Assembly: GCF_016583745.1 (NCBI RefSeq)
Contig: NZ_NRRQ01000012.1
Coordinates: 1 to 64,000 of the forward strand
Length of the DNA: 64,000 bases
Origin: Chromatium okenii
GTDB taxonomy: Bacteria; Pseudomonadota; Gammaproteobacteria; Chromatiales; Chromatiaceae
Reading direction: 5' to 3'
Below, in pieces: positions 29,271 to 38,919 of the stretch. Under the pieces are notes generated by a model. The model was not told the DNA's origin. It saw only the letters and a program-made list of their open reading frames with translations, and made no database searches. The position numbers were made by a program, and so were the translations under genes. Positions within the stretch are counted from its first letter, which is position 1. Every line of letters starts with the position of its first letter.

Positions 29271-31757
29271 CTACACCGCAACTGGTGCGACCTGCCAAAT
29301 CTGCTGTGCGTATTCAGCAATCGCCCGATCTGAAGAAAACTTGCCCATTCTAGCGACATTCAAAATCGCCATACGATCCCAATTAGAAGCGTCACGATAT
29401 GCGGCACTCACGCGCTCTTGGCAAGTTAAATACGCCCGATAATCCGCCAATACCATAAAGGGATCATGGTTCACTAAATGATCGGTTAAAGGACGGAATA
29501 ACGCCGAATCACCATGTGAAAATACCCCCGAATTGATGAGATCAATATCCGCCTTCAATTCTGGATCATTCTGATAAACTTCCCACGGATGATAACCAGC
29601 GGCTTGTTTCCGCTGCACTTCGTCGGCAGTCATACCGAATAAAAAGAAATTCTCCGCACCAACTTCTTCTCGAATTTCCACATTAGCACCGTCTAACGTG
29701 CCAATGGTGAGCGCCCCATTCATAGAAAACTTCATATTGCCGGTGCCAGAAGCCTCTTTACCCGCCAATGAAATCTGCTCAGATAAATCGGCGGCTGGAT
29801 ATAAACGTTGCCCATTCTTCACATTAAAATCTGGCATAAACGCTACACGAATCCGCCCCTCAATTTGGGGATCGTGATTGATAACCTCTGCCACTGCGTT
29901 AATCAATTTAATAATCAGCTTGGCGAGATAATACCCCGGTGCTGCCTTACCGCCAAAAATAAAGGCGCGAGGCACTACTTCTATATTCGGCTCTTGCTTT
30001 ATCCGCTGATACAGACGAATGATATGCAGCACATTGAGATGTTGACGTTTGTATTCATGTAAACGTTTCGCTTGCACATCAAATAAGGCTTGCGGATCAA
30101 GCTGAATACCAGTTTGCAGCAATAACCACTGCGCAAAGTCACACTTTGCCGCAGTTTTTACATTACGCCAACGCTGTTGAAAAGCGGGATCAGTAGCATA
30201 CGGTTCTAATTGTCGGAGCAGCGTTAAATCTTGAATCCAATCATCACTACCGCACACTTCAGTAATTAACTCTGCCAAACGCGGATTACTCACCACAATA
30301 AAACGACGCGGTGAAACACCATTCGTGACGTTGTGAAACTTCTCCGGCCATAACTCATAAAAATCTTTCAATAACGTCGTTTTCACCAATTCCGAATGAA
30401 GTGCAGCTACGCCATTCACTGCTTGACTACCAACGACTGCTAAATTCGCCATCCGCACCCGCCGTTGTTCACCTTCCGCAATCAACGACATGCGTGCGAT
30501 TCGTTCTTCATCATGCAAAAACCGTGTGCGTACTTCATCAAGAAATTGCTGATTGATGGCATAGATCATTTCTAAATGACGCGGCAATAACCGCTCAAAT
30601 AACTGCACCGGCCAAGTTTCCAAGGCTTCAGGTAAGAGCGTGTGATTGGTATAAGAAAAGGTGTTGCGCGTGATATTCCACGCCGCTTCCCAATTCATAT
30701 CATGCACATCAATTAACAATCGCAGCAATTCTGCTACTGCTAATGCCGGATGGGTGTCATTTAATTGCGCCGCAAACTTTTGCGCAAACGAATCAAGTGC
30801 GCCCACCGTGTGTAAATGCAAGCGAATCATATCTTGAATTGAACAGGACACAAAAAAGAATTGCTGTTTTAAGCGCAATTCTTTACCAATCTCCGGTTCA
30901 TCATTCGGATAAAGCACCTTGGAAATGGTCTCGGCTTCAATTTTTGCGTGTACTGCGCCGTAATAATCACCAACATTAAAGGCTTGAAAATCAAAAGACT
31001 GTGATGCTTCTGCTTTCCATAGACGCAATAAATTAACGTTGCCAACGCCATAACCCAGAATTGGCGTGTCATACGCAACGCCATTGATTTCTTGCGCTGG
31101 AATCCAGCGGCGGCGCAGTGTGCCATTCGCATGGCGATACTGTTCGGTATAACCACCGTAATTCACAGGAAAACAAATTTTAGGGCGGGGAATTTCCCAA
31201 GGATTGCCATTGCGCAACCATGTATCGCTCTTTTCAACCTGCCAGCCATTTTCAATCCGTTGATCGAAAATACCGAATTCATAGCGAATGCCATAACCAA
31301 TTGCTGGAATACACAACGTTGCCAATGAGTCCATAAAACACGCTGCCAATCGCCCTAAACCACCATTTCCTAATCCCGGCTCCTCCTCCTCTTCTAAAAT
31401 GGTAGCAAAATCCAATTCCAAATCTGCTGCGGATTCCTGCGCAATTTTGGTAATGCCTAGATTAACCAAGTTATTCGCTAAGTGCGGCCCGAGTAAAAAT
31501 TCCGCTGATAAATAACACACCGTGCGAGCATGATTCGTTTTGAAAGCCTGCGCGGATTTTACCCAGCGTGCTAATAAGCGATCACGCACTGTATAAGCGG
31601 CGGCCATATACAAATCATGGGGCGTTGCCACTTCACGGAAGCGCCCTTGAATATAAAAAAGATTATCAATGTAGGCTTGTTTTAACGCCGCTTTAGACAT
31701 TCCAGTGCGGGTATGTTCACGGTCTGGAGCGAGTAATTCAGTCGCTGAAATTATCAC
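29271..31757 (-). CDS. glgP: Glycogen/starch/alpha-glucan phosphorylase
   Basis: GlgP releases glucose-1-phosphate from glycogen ends using phosphate and pyridoxal phosphate. The 828-residue GT35 protein has GNGGLGRLAACFMDSLA (about 125-145), the maltodextrin phosphorylase region and the PLP site EASGTGNMKFSMNGAL with the cofactor lysine near 672, then GTLDGANVEI. The start is GTG 31757 with AGAGGA six bases upstream. It follows the DUF475 gene on the same strand, but a terminator lies between them. With malQ, pgi and glgA it completes the glycogen cycle of the window. Confidence 0.97.
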   Translation of the reverse strand: MIISATELLAPDREHTRTGMSKAALKQAYIDNLFYIQGRFREVATPHDLYMAAAYTVRDRLLARWVKSAQAFKTNHARTVCYLSAEFLLGPHLANNLVNLGITKIAQESAADLELDFATILEEEEEPGLGNGGLGRLAACFMDSLATLCIPAIGYGIRYEFGIFDQRIENGWQVEKSDTWLRNGNPWEIPRPKICFPVNYGGYTEQYRHANGTLRRRWIPAQEINGVAYDTPILGYGVGNVNLLRLWKAEASQSFDFQAFNVGDYYGAVHAKIEAETISKVLYPNDEPEIGKELRLKQQFFFVSCSIQDMIRLHLHTVGALDSFAQKFAAQLNDTHPALAVAELLRLLIDVHDMNWEAAWNITRNTFSYTNHTLLPEALETWPVQLFERLLPRHLEMIYAINQQFLDEVRTRFLHDEERIARMSLIAEGEQRRVRMANLAVVGSQAVNGVAALHSELVKTTLLKDFYELWPEKFHNVTNGVSPRRFIVVSNPRLAELITEVCGSDDWIQDLTLLRQLEPYATDPAFQQRWRNVKTAAKCDFAQWLLLQTGIQLDPQALFDVQAKRLHEYKRQHLNVLHIIRLYQRIKQEPNIEVVPRAFIFGGKAAPGYYLAKLIIKLINAVAEVINHDPQIEGRIRVAFMPDFNVKNGQRLYPAADLSEQISLAGKEASGTGNMKFSMNGALTIGTLDGANVEIREEVGAENFFLFGMTADEVQRKQAAGYHPWEVYQNDPELKADIDLINSGVFSHGDSALFRPLTDHLVNHDPFMVLADYRAYLTCQERVSAAYRDASNWDRMAILNVARMGKFSSDRAIAEYAQQIWQVAPVAV

Positions 31758-31788
31758 AGTGAATCCTCTAAAACTGTCATTAAGCTAT

Positions 31789-31822
31789 TAAAAAATGCCC
31801 GGTAAGCAGCAGCTTCCGGGCA
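31789..31822 (-). terminator. Rho-independent terminator after the DUF475 gene
   Basis: On the minus strand TGCCCGGAAGC pairs imperfectly with its complement ending in CCGGGCA (31796-31822), followed by six T. It separates the argG/DUF475 unit from glgP. Confidence 0.8.
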
Positions 31823-31855
31823 AGTGCGGTCAACGCATCACATCACCAACCATAC

Positions 31856-32890
31856 CTATTTAACTGCCTGTAGTTTTTTATAGCGCATTGAAGAAACCAA
31901 CGCAAAGGCAATAAAGGCAACTCCAATTAGTCCGGTAATGACTTCGGGAATGTGCATCACAATACTGGCTAACATGATGCCTGCTAAAGCGCCAATTGCC
32001 CAATGTGCGCCGTGTTCTAAAAAGACGTATTCATCTAGGGTGCCTTTATTCACTAAATACACCGTTAATGACCGCACAAACATTGCCCCAATTGCTAAAC
32101 CCAACATAATAATAACAACATCACGGGTAATGGCAAAAGCACCAATCACACCATCAAATGAGAATGAAGCATCCAGTATCTCTAAATAGAGAAAACCAGC
32201 AATGCCAGAACGCTTGGCAGTTTCTACCATTGCCGCGCCTTCTTCTTCATTTTCAAACAGACTATCAAGGCTGCTCACTGCAACATATAAAATGACGCCA
32301 CCGACGCCAGCGACTAATAATGAAATCTGCTGCGCTGGTTCTAATGGTAAGAATGCTTGCAATAAAAATAGAATTACCAATGCAATCATTACCTCAATGG
32401 CGTCGAGTTTACCAAGCCGCGATAAGCGTTCTTCAATTGCGCCCAGCCAATGCAATTCTTTTTCCGCATTCATCATAAAATAGAGAAATACCAGCAACAG
32501 GAACATGCCACCAAAAGCAGAAATCCCAACATGGCTATCCGTGAGATATTTAGCGTATTGTTCAGGCTGTTGCAGCGCCATTGCAGTCACTTCAATCATC
32601 CCTTGTCCTGATGCAATTGCAACAATCACAATTGGAAATAACAGCCGCATTCCAAACACCGCAATCAAAATACCAACTGTTAAGAAAATTTGTTGCCATT
32701 TAGCATCCATTTCCTTGAGCACTGAGGCATTCACAACTGCGTTATCAAACGACAAGCTGACTTCCATAACACCGAGAATTAACACCAGAAATACTGCCGC
32801 TAAACCACCCGCTGGCGTTTGCTGCCCCCAATAAAAAGCAGTCACCACACAAATGATGGTGACTAAAATCGAATAACCAAATGTTTTCAT
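31856..32890 (-). CDS. DUF475 (TerC-like) integral membrane protein
   Basis: From ATG 32890 the protein has 344 residues and about nine membrane helices; the start is fixed by GGAG seven bases upstream (GGAGTGTTCA). The family marker EVSLSFDNAVVNASVLK (about residue 43) and a second acidic motif EILDASFSFDGVIGAF (about 230) resemble TerC proteins, where paired acidic motifs in the membrane bind divalent metal. TerC-type proteins export manganese or calcium or support tellurite resistance; transport of a metal ion is therefore a reasonable guess, not shown. It follows argG by 72 bases, which contain a perfect hairpin. Confidence 0.86.
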   Translation of the reverse strand: MKTFGYSILVTIICVVTAFYWGQQTPAGGLAAVFLVLILGVMEVSLSFDNAVVNASVLKEMDAKWQQIFLTVGILIAVFGMRLLFPIVIVAIASGQGMIEVTAMALQQPEQYAKYLTDSHVGISAFGGMFLLLVFLYFMMNAEKELHWLGAIEERLSRLGKLDAIEVMIALVILFLLQAFLPLEPAQQISLLVAGVGGVILYVAVSSLDSLFENEEEGAAMVETAKRSGIAGFLYLEILDASFSFDGVIGAFAITRDVVIIMLGLAIGAMFVRSLTVYLVNKGTLDEYVFLEHGAHWAIGALAGIMLASIVMHIPEVITGLIGVAFIAFALVSSMRYKKLQAVK

Positions 32891-32921
32891 TGAACACTCC
32901 AAATTAAAACTGCAACATGTA

Positions 32922-32955
32922 CTGAAATGCTGGCAAATTGATGCCAGCATTTCAG
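32922..32955 (-). other. Perfect hairpin between argG and the DUF475 gene
   Basis: CTGAAATGCTGGC (32922-32934) is exactly complementary to 32943-32955, with an 8-base loop. No T-run follows on the minus strand, so it is not a standard terminator; it may stabilise argG mRNA or reduce read-through. Confidence 0.55.
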
Positions 32956-32962
32956 CCATCAC

Positions 32963-34183
32963 TTAACTGTGTTGGCGACCAGCAACGCGCAACCGTAACG
33001 CATTCAAACGAATAAACCCGGTGGCATCTTTTTGATCGTAAGCACCCGCGTCTTCTTCAAAGGTAGCAATTGAAGCGTCAAATAAGCTATTGGTTGCAGA
33101 TTTGCGCCCCACCACCAATACATTACCTTTATACAGCTTTAAGCGCACCTCGCCATTGACCACTGCTTGCGTCTGATCAATTGCCGCCTGCAGCATATAT
33201 CGTTCTGGAGCAAACCAATAGCCGTTATAAACCAAACTCGCATAGCGTGGCATCAATTCATCTTTCAAATGCGCAGCTTCACGATCCAAGGTCAACGATT
33301 CCATAGCGCGATGTGCTTTTAATAGAATCGTACCGCCGGGCGTTTCATAACAACCGCGTGATTTCATACCCACATAACGGTTCTCAACGATGTCAGCGCG
33401 ACCAATACCATGCGCCCCGCCAATCCGATTTAATTCCGCCAACAATGCGGCTGGACTCAAGCGTTCTCCATTCAATGCGACGACATCGCCACCTTCAAAC
33501 GTTAATTCAATGTTCAATGGTTGTTCGGGCGCTTGTTCGGGTGCCACTGACCACCGCCACATCTCAGCACTGGGTTCGACCCAAGGGTCTTCGAGATCAT
33601 AGCCTTCGTATGAAATGTGTAATAAATTGGCATCCATTGAATACGGCGATTTCGTACCATCGCGTTTCATTTCAACCGCAATACCGCGACTGGCGGCATA
33701 TTCCATTAACTTTTCCCGCGACAACAAATCCCATTCCCGCCAAGGCGCAATGATTTTAATCTCAGGATTCAGTGCATACGCAGTCAATTCAAACCGCACC
33801 TGATCGTTGCCTTTACCCGTTGCACCATGTGCAATTGCATCTGCGCCCGTCGCTGCCGCAATCTCAATTAAGCGTTTCGCAATTAACGGCCGCGCAATTG
33901 AAGTGCCGAGCAGATATTCACCTTCATAAATCGCATTCGCACGAAACATCGGAAAAACGAAATCACGCACGAATTCTTCACGCAAATCGTCAATATAAAT
34001 TTCTGTCACTCCCGCCGCAGTCGCTTTAGCGCGAGCGGGTTCTAATTCTTCACCCTGACCAATATCGGCAGTGAAAGTTACCACTTCACAACCGTATTCT
34101 TCTTGCAGCCATTTCAAAATCACCGACGTATCCAAACCGCCGGAATACGCTAACACGACCTTTTTGATTGCGCTGTGCGCCAT
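32963..34183 (-). CDS. argG: Argininosuccinate synthase
   Basis: ArgG joins citrulline and aspartate with ATP to argininosuccinate. From ATG 34183 ([20 protein letters not shown]) it has 406 residues; GGAGTGCAAACG precedes it, and the longer open frame upstream is not conserved. The PP-loop [15 protein letters not shown] and the second signature [15 protein letters not shown] are intact. argH lies far away at 635-2044. Confidence 0.98.
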   Translation of the reverse strand: MAHSAIKKVVLAYSGGLDTSVILKWLQEEYGCEVVTFTADIGQGEELEPARAKATAAGVTEIYIDDLREEFVRDFVFPMFRANAIYEGEYLLGTSIARPLIAKRLIEIAAATGADAIAHGATGKGNDQVRFELTAYALNPEIKIIAPWREWDLLSREKLMEYAASRGIAVEMKRDGTKSPYSMDANLLHISYEGYDLEDPWVEPSAEMWRWSVAPEQAPEQPLNIELTFEGGDVVALNGERLSPAALLAELNRIGGAHGIGRADIVENRYVGMKSRGCYETPGGTILLKAHRAMESLTLDREAAHLKDELMPRYASLVYNGYWFAPERYMLQAAIDQTQAVVNGEVRLKLYKGNVLVVGRKSATNSLFDASIATFEEDAGAYDQKDATGFIRLNALRLRVAGRQHS

Positions 34184-34327
34184 CGTTTGCACTCCACAGT
34201 GATGCGAAAATAAAATCCCAAAGCAAGCGGTATTACAGTATAAATTTATCAACGCAACCTTGCCACTCAATAGCCGTTATGCAGCGGCTGATGGCAAAAT
34301 AAACCAGTTGTTTTAATTGGATAAACC

Positions 34328-35416
34328 ATGCTAAAAATCATTGATCGTTATCTGTTACGCGAAGTCATCATCGTATTTGTCGCCATTATTGTCATCTTGC
34401 TGTTTATCGTGACCAGCATGATGGTGTTGCGCATTTTAGAAGAGGTCAACGTTGGCGGGTTAAACGTCGATTTTTTCTTACAACTTTTGCGGTTACAACT
34501 CATACGCGACACCTCCAGCTTGCTCCCTCCCGCATTTTTTCTCGCCGTTCTCGTTAGCCTCAATCGCCTATCCCGCGACAGTGAATTGATTGCGCTCAAT
34601 GCTTGCGGCGTCGGTATGCCGAGGTTGTATCGCATTTTGCTATTATTAGCAGTGCCAATTGCGCTGCTCACTGCTTGGTTTTCATTAAAATTACAACCGG
34701 AAGCCGCTACCACAATTCAAGAAATTCGTTTACAACAACGCGAACAAGCCACCCAATTAGCCGGTTTACAAGCGGGACGGTTTTATATTGAAGAACACGG
34801 GCAATTGATCATTTATATTGGCGCGATTGTGCAACGCCGAGCACTGGGCAATCTATTCATTCTTGATCGACGCGGAACGCGAACGCAGCTCGTGGTCAGT
34901 GCTGGCGGCACTCATCATCTTGATACGGTGACTGGCGATCATATCGTGACGCTCCAACAGGGTTATCGTTTTGATGGTCAAGCGGGCGATGGCGCATTTT
35001 TAATTGGTCAATTTGCAACGTATCAATTACGGATTCGTGGCAATGGTACCCCGCCACAATTGCCTTCAAAACGCGCCACCACGCCAACAATGCAATTATT
35101 AAACACGACTAATCCGGCGCAGCGAGCTGAATTAGAACACCGATTAGCAGCGCCATTGGCAATTGTCATGCTGGCAATTTTAGCGGTGCCTTTAGTGGAG
35201 ATTTCACCGCGTCATAGCACCACTTGGCGTTTAGGGTTAGCACTGCTCGCGTATTTCAGTTTTTTCAATTTACAGCGTCTCGCCGAGAATTGGTTAGAAA
35301 CCGGCACCACTCCACTTTGGCTCGGCAGTCTGTGGTATCAACTGGCAATTGTCGGCGCAGTATATTTCATTTTAATGCCCGATAGTTTATGGTTAAAACG
35401 CCTGCGACAACGGTAA
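34328..35416 (+). CDS. lptF: LPS export ABC transporter permease LptF
   Basis: LptF and LptG are the inner-membrane permeases of the LptB2FG complex that extracts lipopolysaccharide. The 362-residue protein has the layout of the family: three N-terminal membrane helices, a periplasmic jellyroll domain (about 130-255), and three C-terminal helices. The N-terminus IIDRYLLREV and the coupling-helix segment SLNRLSRDSELIALNACG are characteristic. LptG normally follows directly; here a minus-strand DUF3050 gene follows, so lptG must be elsewhere. The call as F rather than G rests on the N-terminal pattern and is a little less sure than the family. Confidence 0.9.
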   Translation: MLKIIDRYLLREVIIVFVAIIVILLFIVTSMMVLRILEEVNVGGLNVDFFLQLLRLQLIRDTSSLLPPAFFLAVLVSLNRLSRDSELIALNACGVGMPRLYRILLLLAVPIALLTAWFSLKLQPEAATTIQEIRLQQREQATQLAGLQAGRFYIEEHGQLIIYIGAIVQRRALGNLFILDRRGTRTQLVVSAGGTHHLDTVTGDHIVTLQQGYRFDGQAGDGAFLIGQFATYQLRIRGNGTPPQLPSKRATTPTMQLLNTTNPAQRAELEHRLAAPLAIVMLAILAVPLVEISPRHSTTWRLGLALLAYFSFFNLQRLAENWLETGTTPLWLGSLWYQLAIVGAVYFILMPDSLWLKRLRQR

Positions 35417-35444
35417 GCAATTCTTTTGAGCAAGGCAAATAAAA

Positions 35445-35464
35445 CCCCCTTTTTGCAAAGGGGG
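35445..35464. terminator. Palindrome CCCCCTTT...AAAGGGGG between convergent genes
   Basis: Eight paired bases around a short loop, shared by the 3' ends of lptF and the DUF3050 gene. Same core as the repeats at 24341 and 47265. It may work as a bidirectional terminator. Confidence 0.6.
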
Positions 35465-35474
35465 CAAGAGCAGT

Positions 35475-36242
35475 TTAAGCACGAATGGCTTCTAATACGC
35501 CATCCCAAAACCGAATACGCGCACACAATGCTTCTTCCGCCGCCGCTTCTGCTTCGGCAATGCGCGTGGCATCAGTACCGCACAGCGTTTCCAAGAGCTT
35601 AAATGACAGCGGCCCGTGAAAATCTTCATCTAAATGAATATGGCGATTCAAATAGAAATGAAACACCGGCGCTTGTGCTTCAGTAATGTGCATCTGTTTG
35701 AGAAACTGGCGAAACATTGCCGGAATTAAATTCTCGCGCCCCAAAGCCAATGCCGCAGCGACACAATGCGCTTTATCTTCACGAATAAAACTAAAGGTCG
35801 TTTCACAAAAATACCGCGCTGACACCGGCACCATTGGCGCATACAGCGCCGCATCAATTCCTTGCTCGGCAACCAAAGTTAAAAATTTCTCTGGCAATTG
35901 CGCATCTGCGCCCACTTCCTGCATGGCGCGGCAATAAGATTCAAAATGGCTGGCGTAACCCATTTGTCCATCTGCCAATGGCACCGTATCCGATTCTTCT
36001 TCCAGCGTGAGTTGATTGATGAAAAAACGCAAACTCGGATCACTGCGCGGAATCCAAGGCACCTGCACCGGCGCAATATGCCGCTGCAAGTATTTAATCA
36101 GCGACATAAAATCCCAAACTGAAAAGACATGATGCTGCATAAAAATACGCAGGTCTTCAATAGAAGTTAATGCGCCATAAATGGGATGTTGGTTGAGTTG
36201 GTCACGCAGCGGTTGTAAATGGGAAAGATTGAGTGATGACAT
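35475..36242 (-). CDS. DUF3050 domain protein
   Basis: The 255-residue soluble protein matches the DUF3050 pattern over nearly its whole length: LRDQLNQHPIYGAL at the N-terminus, FMQHHVFSVWDFMSLIKYLQ near 35, and FYLNRHIHLDEDFHGPLS near 205. The mostly helical structure with spaced histidines and acidic residues suggests the heme-oxygenase-like fold, which includes di-iron oxidases. No function is established. It stands alone on the minus strand after the PspA-like gene. Confidence 0.75.
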   Translation of the reverse strand: MSSLNLSHLQPLRDQLNQHPIYGALTSIEDLRIFMQHHVFSVWDFMSLIKYLQRHIAPVQVPWIPRSDPSLRFFINQLTLEEESDTVPLADGQMGYASHFESYCRAMQEVGADAQLPEKFLTLVAEQGIDAALYAPMVPVSARYFCETTFSFIREDKAHCVAAALALGRENLIPAMFRQFLKQMHITEAQAPVFHFYLNRHIHLDEDFHGPLSFKLLETLCGTDATRIAEAEAAAEEALCARIRFWDGVLEAIRA

Positions 36243-36279
36243 GAATACAGATGCTCGCGTCAGGCATAAAAAGAAATGA

Positions 36280-37053
36280 TTAACTTTGCCGCGCTTTTAA
36301 GCGTGCCAAGCGATCAAGCGCCGAATTGGTTGGCAATGTGTGTCCACTCGCTGCCGCCAATGCCGCTGCTAAATGTGGATCATCTTGTTCGGGACGACTC
36401 GGCGCTAATAACTTCGCTTTTGCCGTTGCTGCCTGCGCTTGTGCTAAATCTCGCGCTGCCGCGTCATTCATTGCCTTGAGCGCCACACTTAACCCACTGG
36501 TTGTACTCGCTAAACCAGCAGCTCGCCGCGCCGATTCCGCTTGCCGCTCCGCCAATTCCCGCTGCTGTTCAGCGCGTTTCATATCCCGTTCTGCCCGTTG
36601 CAATTCACTCCGCGCTGATTTCAATTTATTGCCAGCATCAGCATAGGTTGATTCCAACATCGCTAAAAAATCTTGCGCATCAACCGCTTCAGCGGTTTCA
36701 CGTTCTACTTCTGGCGTCATCTGTTCTAATAAATCAAGCAGCGTATTCAAACTTCGTTCTAACGCCGCTCGCCGCATTGGTTCCGCTTCAATACTGATCT
36801 GCGTTTGCAATAATTCAGCCGCCGCCATCCGTTGCGTTAATAACACGCGAATGGCATCCGCTTCTTTCTTTTCACGTTCATAAACTGCTCGCGCCTGCGC
36901 CACTTCTAAACCCAATTCATCAAGGCGTTCTTCCATTGCCCGCAATTCGGCTTCAGTTGCGCCTTTGGGATCCCAGCGCACCAATGCTTCAATACCCGCT
37001 TGCATGGCTTGATCGGCTTTCACTCCAGTGAAATGACGAATAAATCCTAGCAT
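36280..37053 (-). CDS. PspA/IM30-like coiled-coil protein (YjfJ-like)
   Basis: The 257-residue protein is almost entirely alpha-helical and charged, with heptad-rich coiled coils from about residue 40 to 200 and an Ala-rich end. It resembles the PspA/IM30 group and particularly Escherichia coli YjfJ. The context supports this: DUF350 (YjfL-like) and DUF2491 (YjfK-like) genes lie directly upstream on the same strand. PspA-type proteins coat and protect the inner membrane under stress. The ribosome binding site GAGGAG is good. The family assignment rests partly on neighbours. Confidence 0.68.
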   Translation of the reverse strand: MLGFIRHFTGVKADQAMQAGIEALVRWDPKGATEAELRAMEERLDELGLEVAQARAVYEREKKEADAIRVLLTQRMAAAELLQTQISIEAEPMRRAALERSLNTLLDLLEQMTPEVERETAEAVDAQDFLAMLESTYADAGNKLKSARSELQRAERDMKRAEQQRELAERQAESARRAAGLASTTSGLSVALKAMNDAAARDLAQAQAATAKAKLLAPSRPEQDDPHLAAALAAASGHTLPTNSALDRLARLKARQS

Positions 37054-37088
37054 TTTTTAACTCCTCAGTCTCAATAACACAGTGAATA

Positions 37089-37514
37089 TCAGCCCGCCAT
37101 CGCGCCAGCATTTAATACCGCAATGGATAGTTGAATGCCGACTAATACTAAAGCAATCGCTACATTATCCGCTTCAATGGCGGTGCGGAAACGACGAAAA
37201 AAAATGGTGAATAACAAAAACGTTAATAATTGAATCACCACGGCGACGCTGCCCCATAATACGATGTCGAGCCAGACGCCAGTTGTTGCTAACGTTGCCG
37301 CCAGCGGAATTGCAATTGAAAGCAGCGCCCCGCTGAGAACTAAACCCGCAGCGCGATTGCCGCGTTCAATCAATGCCCGTTCATTAAATGGCGTGATGAA
37401 TACATAGCAGGTCACGCCAACCACTAATAATACAACGGTGGTTAAAAATTGCAGCAGCAGTACCGGTAAACCGCTATTCAACGTTTGCCATAACGCAGTA
37501 AAAATATCAGCCAT
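37089..37514 (-). CDS. DUF350 membrane protein (YjfL-like)
   Basis: From ATG 37514 the protein has 141 residues; GGAG lies eight bases ahead and the GTG at 37520 is less likely. It has four membrane helices with the motif ERGNRAAGLVLSGALLSIAIPL typical of DUF350. In Escherichia coli the homologue YjfL belongs to the yjfI-M cluster with YjfJ and YjfK, as here. Function is unknown; a role in membrane stress is inferred from the PspA-like partner. Confidence 0.76.
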   Translation of the reverse strand: MADIFTALWQTLNSGLPVLLLQFLTTVVLLVVGVTCYVFITPFNERALIERGNRAAGLVLSGALLSIAIPLAATLATTGVWLDIVLWGSVAVVIQLLTFLLFTIFFRRFRTAIEADNVAIALVLVGIQLSIAVLNAGAMAG

Positions 37515-37546
37515 GCTCACAACTCCATTGAGTGCTCAAAACACAA

Positions 37547-38848
37547 TTAACTCAATTGCAAGGCAGCAAGCGGAATGTCAATTCCCACTTGCAGCGCAAT
37601 CCACGCGGCATCTGGTTGTTCAATCGCCTGCACCAAAAGATATTCAGTCGGGGGCGCAGGTGCCGGCGCAGCAGTCAATCGCGCATACAACATCGCCTGC
37701 TCATGGCGCATTGCCCCGCCCGCCGGTTCCAGCGTTTCCGTCAACAGGTGCGGGGCGATGCGCGTCGTGCCCGGCGACCAGTGGCGCTGATAATGCTGCC
37801 CATCTTTGGTGGCAAAGGTCGGTCGACCCAGCAGCCCGTCGGCTTGATCCAGCCAGATGCGCCATTCCTCCGCGTCAGCGGGCGCAACCTCGTCAAGCTG
37901 CGAAAAATAGCGGCATTCGTCCGGTTGCCCGGCTGCGTCCAGATGCACCTGAAAAAAGCCGGTGCCGCTCGCAACATACAGCCGATACCACGTTTGCCCG
38001 CTACCTTCGACGCGCCCGACTTGCTCCACTGACAGAAAGCCGCTGGCGGTCGCAGCTTCCGGTGCCGTCACCGTCGTATAGGGCGCGGCGAGAATGAACA
38101 ACGATGGATCAACCGGCAGCGTCATGCCCACGCGAAACAGGTGCGACCGCGCTGAAGGTCGCGCTGCGGCAGTGGACGCTGTGCCGGAGCTGCGGCTGCG
38201 GCGTCGCCATAACCACCACAGCACGACTGCGCCGATCAAGCCGCCAATCAATAGCAGCATAATCAAGCCCGTCACGATGGCGGAAAGCACGGAGCCGGCG
38301 CTGGCAGCGATGGAAGTTGCGGTGGGAGCGGCAGCGGCTGGCGCGGCTGCAACTGCGGCAGTGGTCGCCGCAGCAATTGGCACCGCCGCTGCGGTGGCGG
38401 CGGCATTGGGCGCGTTATTCACCACGACGACGGTCGGAGCGCGGGTCGTGAATAACGGCACAACCGCTTCCACAACATCATCTAAATCAAGGTCAACGCG
38501 ATCAAACAAACCGCGTGAGCGGTGATGCGTGGTGGACGGACGGCGCGACTGGCTGCTGGGCGGCAACACCACTGCGGTTGAGGCTTTTCGCGCCGCGTCC
38601 GCTGCTCGCAATGCCGTCAGCGCCCCTTTTGAAGTTTGGCGACTCAGCGCCCGATCGCTGGCGCTGGACGGCGCAGCTTTACCAGTGGACGGCGTGCGAG
38701 CGGCGTGGCTGTAGCCCGCTGATGAGGAACGATGCGACGTGGAATGACTGCCGCTGCTGCGGGCGCTGCTGTCAGGCGGCAGCGCCAGCGCCATCATCAT
38801 TGCCAACGTGATAATTGAAACCACGCGGCGCAGGTCATTCGCTTTCAT
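37547..38848 (-). CDS. Secreted or membrane-anchored DUF2491-like protein (YjfK-like)
   Basis: From ATG 38848 the product is 433 residues. It has an N-terminal signal-like hydrophobic segment, a Ser/Arg/Ala-rich low-complexity region, an Ala-rich stretch leading to a membrane helix (ending LLLIGGLIGAVVLWWLWRRR, about residues 205-230), then a globular C-terminal domain of about 190 residues. That domain (YTTVTAPEAATASGF, WYRLYVASGTGFFQVHLD, YFSQLDEVAPADAEEW) fits DUF2491 as in YjfK, but YjfK itself lacks the long N-terminal part. It is the first gene of the yjfK-yjfL-yjfJ-like operon. Confidence 0.6.
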   Translation of the reverse strand: MKANDLRRVVSIITLAMMMALALPPDSSARSSGSHSTSHRSSSAGYSHAARTPSTGKAAPSSASDRALSRQTSKGALTALRAADAARKASTAVVLPPSSQSRRPSTTHHRSRGLFDRVDLDLDDVVEAVVPLFTTRAPTVVVVNNAPNAAATAAAVPIAAATTAAVAAAPAAAAPTATSIAASAGSVLSAIVTGLIMLLLIGGLIGAVVLWWLWRRRSRSSGTASTAAARPSARSHLFRVGMTLPVDPSLFILAAPYTTVTAPEAATASGFLSVEQVGRVEGSGQTWYRLYVASGTGFFQVHLDAAGQPDECRYFSQLDEVAPADAEEWRIWLDQADGLLGRPTFATKDGQHYQRHWSPGTTRIAPHLLTETLEPAGGAMRHEQAMLYARLTAAPAPAPPTEYLLVQAIEQPDAAWIALQVGIDIPLAALQLS

Positions 38849-38919
38849 CAATTGACGCGGAATGATGGTGAATTGTCGCTGGCGCATAAATTGAACTCTC
38901 CACGCACGACGCGCCGTGC

